Positions 12,501 to 22,425 of a stretch of 64,000 nucleotides of DNA are shown here, piece after piece. This DNA is from Hirudinaria manillensis (Eukaryota > Annelida > Clitellata > Hirudinida > Hirudinidae), in NCBI GenBank assembly GCA_034509925.1, contig CM067527.1, forward strand, positions 5,452,501-5,516,500, written 5' to 3'. The notes below the pieces were generated by a model. It did no database searches, had not been told where the DNA came from, and saw only the letters and a program-made list of their open reading frames with translations. The first letter of the stretch is position 1. Each line of letters begins with the position of its first letter. The translations under genes were made by a program, and so were the position numbers.

Positions 12501-15500
12501 AACATTCTTAATCTAAATCTAGCAACACGATTTTAAAAATAAATAAATTTATATTATCCTTCTTCTCAGCATTTGCCAGTAAAATCTCTTCGTTTGTTTA
12601 AAAACGCGTAACAAATTGATAGATTTGTACAAAATTGAATCGAAGCACATTCTTACTTAAAGGGTCTGGACATGATGACCACCATATCAAAACCAGTTTT
12701 CGACATTCGTAAAGAAACTGTAAGCGTATAAAATGGCTATTTGCTTCTTTAAAAGAAAATAATTTTTTATTCCTCCAATAAATTGAAGAAAATCTAATTA
12801 TTAAATTTAAATTATTTGAAAAACTAAATTGATGTTTAAAGTGATTTATTCAAGAAATTAAATTTAATTACATAAAAATTAAATATATTAAATAATAATT
12901 AACTATTCAGACAAATCAAGGCATCCTCCTTGGTGTTGTGGGAACTGATATTCCACTGACGGAAATGACGAAACTCATCTCAACTTACAAAGTAATTGCG
13001 CATTTATATTAAGACTTTAAATTACCACGTTATCATGCATAAATTACATTTTTTAAAATTTATTTTGTTATTTTAATTTTTAAAGTAATTGTGTTGAAAT
13101 TACTGCATCATTTATCATTTAAAACTACTTTATAATGTCAATACATCATTTATATCAAAATGAGTAATTTCTGAGCGAGCATTGCCACAACTTTGCTGGC
13201 AAATTCAATGTGAAGTTAATTAATCAAATAATACGAATAATTGTTTTAAATTTTGCCGTATAACGTTCGTAAGAGATTGCATGAACAATATACAAATTGA
13301 TATCAGATCGGAGTTAATGGATATTCATACGCCATAACGTCAAATGGATATGCTCTCTTCCATCCACGTCTCAAACCCAGGGTGCGTTTTTAATTTCCTA
13401 GTATTTAATATATATACATACTACATATTTATATAATATATACTATATATTATTGTAATAACCCAGGGTCCTCAAACTAATTATAGAAGGGCAGGTTTAT
13501 TGAAAGTTGTCAGATGGCTTGGAAGATGTAAAATGCTTAATTGATTAAGTCTTGAAATCTGCTGTTTCTATTACTCTCGCTCTACTTTCCGATATAAATC
13601 CATTTGTCAAAGGTACATAACCAAAGAGTCTGAATAGCACCAATTTAATTCTCAAATTATATTGCCACTAAATTTAATTAATTATTAAAATAATTAATCG
13701 GCAATATAATTTTAAATATTATTCAATTTATTGGATCTAGGGATCCAACACTGCCCCCTCCTTAAATCTGTTCGTCCCGAACAGACATCTATTCCCATTT
13801 TCATTTTTACTCTCGGAATAGGATCCGATCTTCCAACAATCTCATGGCTGCAAATCCCAGATCCATTTGCTTTGTCATCTTCTGGGATTTCTGTCTCCTC
13901 CCTTTTACTTCTGCGTCCCGCAAGTTTCAGCCGCGGAACATCGCCATTTCTATGCACACTCTCCTGCTCCACGATGTCGCCAGATCCCAGACTCTCCTCA
14001 GGATCACCTGCTCCACTTTCCATGCTAGGCACTCTCCTGAAATCCCGAGCACTCCCTTCTGTTAGCCTGTGGGATTGCCGGTGGATCATGTGGAGTTGTT
14101 GGTGCAGCTCGAGGAGTTACTGATGAGTCACGTGGAGTTGCCGGTGGAGCACACGGATTTGATGGTGGAACAAGTAGAGTCTACAGAACAGCCCATGGAT
14201 TTACCAGCGGATGTTTCGGCTCCATTGGAAATAACAGAAGGGAGTGCTCGGGATTTCATAACAGATAATATATATTCATGTGATAAATACTAGATTTTTT
14301 TGAGAAAGTTTCTTGAAGAGTTGAATAATTTCCCAGTCCGCCATTTTTTGTTATTTAATGCTATCCGTGACGAATTTAGCAATTAAAAACGAGCAATGGG
14401 TCTACTAATCAAGGAAATCTTTTGACAGCAACCAAATCTGTCGGATTCTGAGGGAGCATTCAACGCCGTTGACCTTTCTGACCTTGAACCGCTGGACGTC
14501 GAGAAGAGGGTGAGTGGAATCAACTTTTGGAAAGTTCAAGGACTTAATATTAATTAGTTAATTAATTAATTGGAGACTATTTGTCTCAGCTACGCAACAG
14601 TATGATCGATAGAAAAACCGATTCTTTGAAACTGAAGTCATTCGTTACCTTTGACGAAGGAGTGAGTTTTGTTCTCTTAATGTTCTGTTTTATCTTTCTT
14701 TTTAATGCTTGAAGAAATTCAATTATTTCATAATTTCATAATTTCCCAAACAACAGAGGAGAGCAAGGTTGAGGGACAGCATTTATTTCTTTGCAGGCAT
14801 CGAAGATACTCCATTCAGGTTTCTTTTTAAATTAGCAATTTCACCCTAACAAAAAGTTAATTTATTCGCATTACATTTTAATAATCTAATCAAGTGTGGG
14901 TATTTCCCTGCCCGAAGAATACGGTTTGTTCTCAATCGACGGAAAGCGAAATGTTTCATTGGCAGGTTTGTAAAATAATTAATTATTTATTATTAATTAA
15001 TTTGTAAAAAAAATAATCAATTAATAACATTCACAAATTATAGCTTTTTTTTGGTGTTTTTCAATTTTTGAAGACGTTATGAGATGGAAATTATGTGAAA
15101 CACTTTAAGTGACTTTGAACTTCAAATTTAATGTCATTAATCATCAAAAATAAATTGTATTTAATAATGCTTCCTTGTTAATTTAATCGGGTAATTTAAA
15201 ATCTATTTCCAAGAAAACCACTCCATTTTTTCAGATATCTCGGCCCTCAGCAGCGGTGACATCATCATCGCACCTTGGTTTGCATTCGAACCGAAAAGAA
15301 TTCAATCATTGATTAACAAAATAATAATATTATTATTATTATTAACACTATGTAATTGGTTTTAATATTAACAGGAATTATTGCAAAGGATTGAAACCAG
15401 ATCCAAAACTGGGTCCACTGGGTGCCATGTTGAAAATTATTAACGAAACTAAACACGACTATGGCTTCTTAAAACGAAACAAATGTTCGTCGAAATTATC

Positions 15501-18500
15501 CTTCCTACCTTTTATTAGCAATAATCTAATTTAAATTCCAAATAGAATCATAATATGAAATATAATTGTAAAACATCATAACGTAATAATAATAATATTT
15601 AATAATAATAATAATATTTAATAAATATTAATAATAATATTTACTTAGAATAAAGTTATATTAATTCATTATCAATTCCTGCAGGTGACATCGAATTACT
15701 GGAAAGTTTTGTATTCGATGCCGAAGCAACGAGGGGAGCGACGGCGAGTTGGGTCAAGGAAAACCACGAAGAATCATTTGGCGATAATCTCTCCAAGTAT
15801 TTCAGATTTATTTTTTAGGAAGAAAATTCTTAAATTAAAATAATAATAATAATAATAATAATAACAGCATAAAAACAAATAATGTTATTATCGCCATTAA
15901 TATTATTAGCAGGAACGATATAGAGCTGGTCTTTATAGGCACCAAGGGAGGATTGACTCGATACATGATCTTAAGTGAACAACTTACAGATCCGTGAGTT
16001 TGTTTTGAATCGTTTTTCAATAATTCTCGCGTCAATTTAAAATATTTAATTATTAATAATTAACGCATATTTAACTGTTAATATAAAGTATTTATAAAAT
16101 AAGTGGCTCATAAATATCAAAATACATAATGTAAGGAAATGTACACGTATATGTACGAATCGAATCCACATTAAAGTAGGTCAAATGATTCTAGTTTCTT
16201 AATTAAGCGCAACCTGGGTTTTTTATTTTAATTTCTCGTTAATATAATTAATATAATTAATTATCTACAATTCGTCTCATTCTGTGATCATAATCAGAGA
16301 TTTTCTGAGAACAAACACGTCGACGATGGAGGAACTTTATTATCAAAGATCCAGTGACAACGGAGAAGATGTCTTTACGTTCTCAGTTCCCCTTCAACCA
16401 GGTAAATGATATTTATTATTACATTATTTATTAATTAGTTAATCAATATTTATTATTATATTATTTATTAATTGGTTAATCAATATTTATTATTATATTA
16501 TTTATTAATTGGTTAATCAATATTTATTATTACATTATTATAATAAATATCTTTCATTTGCCCAAAACATACATCGTAATAAATTTGACCTGCAAAAATA
16601 TTGTTTCCAGCAAAAAGCAGGAAGGACATGAGCGGATGTGTCGTCACTGCAAGTACTCCAATCGCTGTCACCGACGGCGACAAAAGTGCAGTCGCTGCTG
16701 TCGTCGGACTGCAAATGAAGTATTCATATTTTGCCGAATTGTTTAGAAACGCTGCTAGGAAGTTTCCGTCATCATTCAACACTGGCAACCACATCGGTGT
16801 CAACTACACGTGCGATCATCAGGTAAATTAGACATTATTAATTATCTTACATTATTCCTTATACTTTAAAAGTTATTTGGGGATTATAGTCCCATCCCTA
16901 AATTATAATCTACCATCAAAATGTTGCAATCATATACTTTATATATTCACACAATTAACAAAAGGTAATAAAAAATTCAAATATTTTATGCATAAATTAT
17001 GCACATCAGCATTATTATTCTATTATTCTTGAAGGATTTGAATTGTTACCTCTTGGATGAAAATGGATTTGTCATCTATTCTGAGAATCCTCGGGATGTG
17101 AGTATCGTCAGCTATCGGTTTGTAGTTGAAGATGAATTTAGAACAATTTTAATTTAAAACATTTATAATTTAAAACATTTTTAATTTAAAACATTTTTAA
17201 TTCTTTTGCATGTTGAATTAAAAACAGGTTGGTCAATTCTTTGGTTCCCTTGATGGCATGGCATCATTCTTAGAGGAAGTGGTCATCGACGAATCTGATG
17301 ACTTCCAAATTGGAAAATCCCACGTCACGAGATTTTTGAAAAAGTTTTAATTTTTTTATTTACCTTTCAGTTTATCGGGTTGATTGAATCGTTAAATATT
17401 TCATTAATGGCAATTTAATTAATGTTTTCAAGTATTTATGACATTTGAAGCAACAATTTTGGACTATTTTGGACTAAATACTTTAAGAACTTAAAATCTA
17501 AATAAAAACATTCGCTTAAATATAATATTTATTATAATATCTAAATTCCTATGAAACCGAACTGACTTACACCGTTTTTATTTATTAACACGTTGAATGT
17601 CCTCAGATTGCAAATGATTGACAACAGAGCCTCCTGTGATGTGGTCGATGGTTATGGATCTTCAAGTTCTAATCTTTTACCAGGGGTTGGAATTTTAATA
17701 GAATTAATATTTTCTTTGCTGCGACAGATGTGATTGATCTGATTGATCTGATTGATGCGATTGACGTGATTGAAGCTGCAAGTTGATTTTGACGTGCTTG
17801 GGAGTTCATTCGATTGGCTGGTTGTTGAGTCGTCGAGAGGTTGTAACTGGAGACGTGCTCGGGAACAAACTTCTGCCTTCATTGGATTTTGTTTCCTAGA
17901 TTTCAATTTCCTCCAAACGTGCCAATCTACTTTTAAATTAAAACATAATTTTATGCAATTCTTCTTCCTCTTAAAGATTAATTCGTATTATTTCACCTCT
18001 TTATTCTATTTTTATGTGAAAAGAGATACATTTAGAAGTTGTTTAATTAATAAACATCACGTCAACATACTGCATTCTCGCGGATAACGCACAGTTTTTA
18101 ATGTATAAATGTATAAAAAGAATTGCATAAAACAAGCAGATGACAGGCACAATGGAGCATGTAATAAGCATCAAAATAAATATTTTTCCATTTGTTAAAA
18201 ATATGTATTCATTAGTCATGAATAATTTAAAATCTAAAACATCAGGATGTAGATAAAGTGGAAATAATGTGACGATATTTTCAGACACAAAAAAAAGTGA
18301 TGTTCGCATTTATAAACATTAATTTATGAAATATATGATTTAATTTGTGAAATATATTCAAATATATTCCATAAATTCAACTATTTCCTTCTCCATTTCA
18401 GCAATTTAGCTTCCTTCTATCGTGGATAACGAACATCATCAACGAGATATTCATGCCAGTTTCTTGACAATTTTATTTTTATTATTAAATTTTATTTTTA

Positions 18501-20379
18501 AATTAAAATGTTTTTTTTCTTTTACAAAAAATAACTTTATTTTCAACCACAGATTTTTACTTCAAATTGATTTTTCTTCAATTTGGAAAAACTTGGCGGG
18601 AGGTAATTTTTATGCACGTTCTTTTGTGCATTGATTCTTATTTTAAAATATAACGTAAATATAAAGTTTAATATAAATATAAATACCTACTTTTATGAAT
18701 TTAATACATGTTTGTTTTCCTTGCAAATTCTTAAACTTTGAACCGAGTTGCAACACGATGAATTTCTGGCTCATGATTCATTATAAATTAGCAAGTCACG
18801 TTTGATTAACAATAATTATATTTTAATCATCAAATATATATATTTATTTATTAATTAATTATTATGTAATAACTAGTAAGAATTATAAATGCAGTCAATA
18901 ATATAATAATTATAATTGCATTATTATAATAATAATTAATTATTTTAGCAACTGACGAAATGTACGAGATCCCACCGACGACGTCCGGCATAGATTACGA
19001 AGTTTACTACGAAGGTTTGGACATGAACGACAGTGCAGTTAAACTGGCGATGGTCGAATGTGCCAAACTTGAAATCACCGTCGGATCTAACGAAAAGGTT
19101 TTGCTTTTACAAAATGTCTCGCAAATAATTGCTTTGAAGAGCTGAATGTGCAAAGAAAACATTTGAAATATCCATTTTCTAAACATTTCGTATATAAATT
19201 GTCCTATAATTGTTTCAATTCATATAATATTTCACATTAAATATGATTTTGAATTTGAAAATTTTTTAAATGAATTTGTTTCAAGATGTTGAATTGCATG
19301 AAAGAAGTTCAAAAGTCTTACAAGAGGTTGCCAGAAAAGAGACTTTGTACGCGCATATTCACGTATTACATGGCCAAGTACAGCGAACTTCCGGTTTCAG
19401 GTTCGGCCATTCGATGTCAAGAAACTTGTACGAGGTACGTCATCATTAATTATGTTAATAATTTATTAATAACAAGTCAGGCTGTTAATAAGTTAATAAT
19501 TCATTAATAATAAGTCTATAATTTCCGGCAGCATTGTCGGGTTGTTAGAAATAATTTACTGGTTAAATTGCTAAAAATTGTTCTTTAAAAAAATTAAAAT
19601 TAAAATTAGCTCCTTCAGCGTCAATCACGTGGCTGGAACGAACCTCATGCTTTTCGTGGTGGACGTCAGCTGTAATTGCAAGAATGAAAAAATGTTCAGC
19701 TTTGAATCGCAAGAAATCTATTATATCCTTCCAGTGCCTGTAATTCCAAGCAAAACATGCAAAACAGTGTTGTTGCACTTAGATACCAATGTCCTAAACT
19801 TCAATAACGTATGATCATTTATAACAAAAGATAAATAAATTTTAATAGCAGTAAACATCGTTCTGTAGGTTTGCTATTCAACAGAATATGTTGGATTCTT
19901 GACGAGAAACGTGGGTTTTCGTGTAGCCAGCCTGGCTTTTTTTTTAAATCTGCGTTCAATATTATCAGAATTAAATTAATAAATATATAAAGATGTTATA
20001 TTATCAGAATCATTGCTCGATATTTAAACCGGACTCTTATGTATGTTTGTAAATAATGCAAAATACTTATTTAATTTATTATTCCTTAAATGGACACACA
20101 TAACCAATCCTTTCTCTGCCAAAAAATGCAAAGCGAAGTGTCCAGAAAACGCCCCGATCAGTGCTTCCCTTATCATCCCATGGTTGGTTTGATTTCAAAT
20201 AAATTTTAAATTTCATTAATATTAATATTTAATAGAATTTAATATTTAATAGCATTTTTATTTTTTATTATTAGGAGAAAACCGAGTGTGGTTCAAGCAA
20301 TTCCCTACTTGCATCGAAACGTCTCACTCTGATGATGATGATGATGATGATCCTCATTTCTACATTATATTTCAGATAA
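6562..20379 (+). CDS. CACNA2D3: Voltage-gated calcium channel alpha2delta subunit (CACNA2D3/4-like)
   Basis: Auxiliary extracellular subunit that promotes surface trafficking of CaV channels. About 28 small exons encode roughly 1,000 residues. Exon 1 (6562-6647) is a signal peptide. Exons 7328-7409, 7749-7860, 8563-8622, 10374-10503, 10563-10694 and 10751 onward give the VWA_N domain in unbroken phase. The VWA domain has the MIDAS motif DSSGS near 10938-10952 and a TDGA loop near 11457. Later exons cover the Cache-like VGCC_alpha2 region; the terminal part has [15 protein letters not shown] and [12 protein letters not shown]. The hydrophobic C-terminus, where alpha2deltas have a GPI signal or TM, is encoded by an ATG microsatellite (stop 20377-20379). 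The closest recalled match throughout is vertebrate alpha2delta-3 over alpha2delta-1. The intron at 19723-20099 is AT-AC U12-type. One junction, near 18455, keeps frame only with a GC donor. A 1.1-kb intron holds an LTR fragment. Confidence 0.9.
13454..13750 (-). repeat. Single LTR (297 bp) of the intronic element
   Basis: Bounded by TG at 13454 and CA at 13750 in the plus orientation. A polypurine tract (read on the minus strand) immediately abuts the 13750 end, which fixes the orientation of the element. No partner LTR is present in the window. Confidence 0.6.
13454..14257 (-). mobile_element. LTR retrotransposon 3' fragment, internally inverted
   Basis: Inserted in an alpha2delta intron. 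Read on the minus strand, a polyprotein-like open stretch (14089 to about 13760, highly charged, ending with a TDLRRGQCW-type tail) runs into a polypurine tract (GGAGGGGGCAG) and then an LTR-like sequence beginning TGTTGGATCC. In window coordinates that LTR spans 13454-13750, with TG...CA ends. There is no second LTR, primer site, integrase core or reverse transcriptase, so the copy is 5' truncated. A perfect 26-base inverted repeat (14039-14064 and 14232-14257) flanks about 170 bases whose coding sense lies on the plus strand, consistent with a 5' inversion or fold-back. The superfamily cannot be set; the tail resembles Ty3/gypsy-like elements. Confidence 0.65.
19723..20099 (+). other. U12-type AT-AC intron in the alpha2delta gene
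   Basis: The donor is ATATCCTT at 19723-19730, an exact minor-spliceosome 5' site. A TTCCTTAAA branch-site match lies at 20082-20090, and the intron ends in AC at 20098-20099. Removing it joins a partial codon T to AT, giving Tyr-Asn in the order EIYYNQS, which agrees with EIRYNES at the same place in vertebrate alpha2delta-3 (recalled). No GT-AG pair nearby gives an equivalent join. Confidence 0.88.
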
Positions 20380-20470
20380 TTTCTAATCACTTCATCGTCG
20401 TCGTCGTCATCGCTGCCACTATCATCATCATCATCACCATCGTCATCATCATCATCATCATCATCATCAT
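20327..20470. repeat. GAT/ATC microsatellites at the alpha2delta 3' end
   Basis: A (GAT)n run at 20329-20351 forms part of the last alpha2delta exon. A second, inverted-sense run of ATC/GTC triplets at about 20395-20470 lies in the 3' UTR. The opposed GAT and ATC tracts could pair as a hairpin in the transcript. Confidence 0.85.
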
Positions 20471-21386
20471 GTTTCTAAATGTCTGCCATCGAAGTATGTA
20501 GTTTCTTGGAGAAACGATTGTTTGCATATCGTGCAATGAGTGAGGCAATAAAAAGTATTTATTTTAAAATAAATTAATTCAACTGGAAATCTTCAATTAT
20601 TCAACTTTATGATTTTATGATGTTATTTATGTATATTTATTTATATATAAGTTATTTATACATACTCAATGATTATAAGTTATTTCTCTGAAATTAAATC
20701 GATCCAGGTCACTTGAACTATAAAATAGACGATTTATGGTTGAGTGTTAGTTACGAGTGGACCTGATTATGTACTATAAACAGTATATGTAATATACATA
20801 ATATATAAGGTGTACAATTTTATAGATGTATAGCATACATTGTATACATTGTATACCGAGTCAGAGGGGATCACTGACTTTCTGCCATAGACAACTTTAA
20901 CTATGATTTATCAGAAAAATCTACCACGAAAGAAAATATAAAAATAAATTATTTTTACAAATTACAATTGCATAATGCTTACTTAATTACATTTAAATTA
21001 AAAATTGTTGTCCAATCATCCGAAGTAAATTACATTTTAACGAGTCTTAAATTTCCTCGTCTTTTGTTTATAAATATTTTTGGAATAAAAGTACTTTTTT
21101 TTAAATTATAAAACTGATTATGTCCAATAAATACGAAACTCTCTAAAACTGCTAACGAAACTGAGATTGTTGCAATATTAAATTCTTTAATTTAAATACA
21201 AGTTATTTATTTTAAAAAATGATGTGAAATTTTAAATATATATATATACGTAAAATTCATACGCATATATAAAATTAAATTTTAGAAGTATATGATGCGA
21301 TTTAAATCTTCTGGTGAGTCTTGTGTCTTACAAGCAATTCTATACTCGAAAGCATTTAAAAGCTTGTATCTCATTTTACGCAAAAT
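20380..21386. other. Intergenic and 3' UTR, AT-rich
   Basis: 3' flank of the alpha2delta gene and 5' flank of the RPB12-like gene. AATAAA-like motifs occur (for example near 20547). No gene or RNA is recognised. Confidence 0.5.
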
Positions 21387-21608
21387 ATGGAACGTGGCAC
21401 ATCACAACGTCACCGAAGAGAAGATAAAGCTTTTGATCCACTTCAGGAAAACATGGATTTACTAAACAAAGCTTCTTTGTATTATTGCGAAAGTTGCAAA
21501 GCAGAACGTTTGCTACCATCAGAAGCAGTAGTCAGATGTCTTGAATGCTCGGCTTGCATTTTCTACAAGAAACCAGTGAAAATTTGTCGCGTCATGAATT
21601 GCAGATAA
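21387..21608 (+). CDS. RPB12/RPABC4-like zinc-ribbon subunit (POLR2K-like), intronless
   Basis: RPB12 (POLR2K) is the smallest zinc-ribbon subunit shared by RNA polymerases I, II and III. The 73-residue product has a charged 28-residue N-terminus and then YYCESCKAERLL...RCLECSACIFYKKP...MNCR. The CxxC-x14-CxxC spacing, the RC.EC signature, the YKK motif and the C-terminal Arg all follow the recalled POLR2K pattern (YICGEC...IRCRECG..IMYKK...DAR). Deviations are notable: RECGYR has become LECSAC, with an extra Cys, and the N-terminus is longer than in the roughly 58-residue human protein. It is intronless in an intron-rich region, so it may be a diverged retrocopy, though with the frame intact and zinc ligands kept. 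It sits between alpha2delta and TUBGCP6 on the same strand. Confidence 0.65.
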   Translation: MERGTSQRHRREDKAFDPLQENMDLLNKASLYYCESCKAERLLPSEAVVRCLECSACIFYKKPVKICRVMNCR

Positions 21609-22425
21609 ATAAAATTTTCAACTTGAGTTTTTAACGAACTAAAACTGAACCAATTGTGTTATATCGACAATTTGAGATTCGGGGATTGAAGTAAGATTTA
21701 GCGCCGTAAATTGATCTAATTAGTAATCAAATCTGGGACAATTTGGGAAGCAATTCATAGGACACTTAGTAGAAAGCTGTAGCCTTTAAATGGTTGCCGG
21801 TTATTTGAACTCCTGATGTTGTGTCATTTTTTTGAGCGATAACACAACATATTCTGGTAGCAAATCCCATGAGAGCGACTAAAATGATGGGCTGAAGTCG
21901 GCTCTGCATAAGTTAAGCTCCTAATGTGATTTTTTATATCTTGGGAATATTATATTTCCTCGCTTTTTGACAAAAATCTGTAGTACCACAAGAAAATCAA
22001 ATTAGGAATGCGTTAGCCATAGTTTATTGGCTGAGTAAATGAGACTTAAAAAATAGTTTGTATTATCTCAAGTGCCTTTTATATTCCTCGGACATCTGAA
22101 TATAACTTGAAATATTTTGAAAGTGAATTCCCTGCAAGGAAGTAAATCATTGAAGTGGAATTATTAACGAGATTGTCAATAATAAAGAAATTATGACTAA
22201 AAAATAAATTTTCCTCTAACTAAATTGCTTTTAATGAGAACAAGTTTCACATTTAGTTTCAATTTTCATTGTTTAGATTCAACTTGTTTTGCCCGCCATA
22301 TTTCTTGTTTACTTTAGATGTTTTTTGCCAATAGAATATTAAGATGCCCACGACATTGTTGTCTTCATAAACATTTTGACAATATTTGATGCATTGCATT
22401 ACGCTGGTTCAACATTTGATGTACA
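21609..22425. other. Intergenic, no gene seen
   Basis: AT-rich spacer between the RPB12-like gene and TUBGCP6. It should contain the TUBGCP6 promoter; no clear element stands out. Confidence 0.4.

Noticed and set aside
13844-14123. Plus-strand open frames in the alpha2delta intron as a separate gene
   Set aside because: They are antisense shadows of the LTR-element fragment, or products of its inverted part.
14119-14130. CTGATGAGTC suggesting a hammerhead ribozyme core
   Set aside because: No downstream GAAA with a pairing stem II; the CTGATGA strings in GAT microsatellites fail for the same reason.
19731-19814. Coding continuation of the alpha2delta exon past 19722
   Set aside because: It lies inside the AT-AC U12 intron; joining to 20100 restores the conserved sequence.
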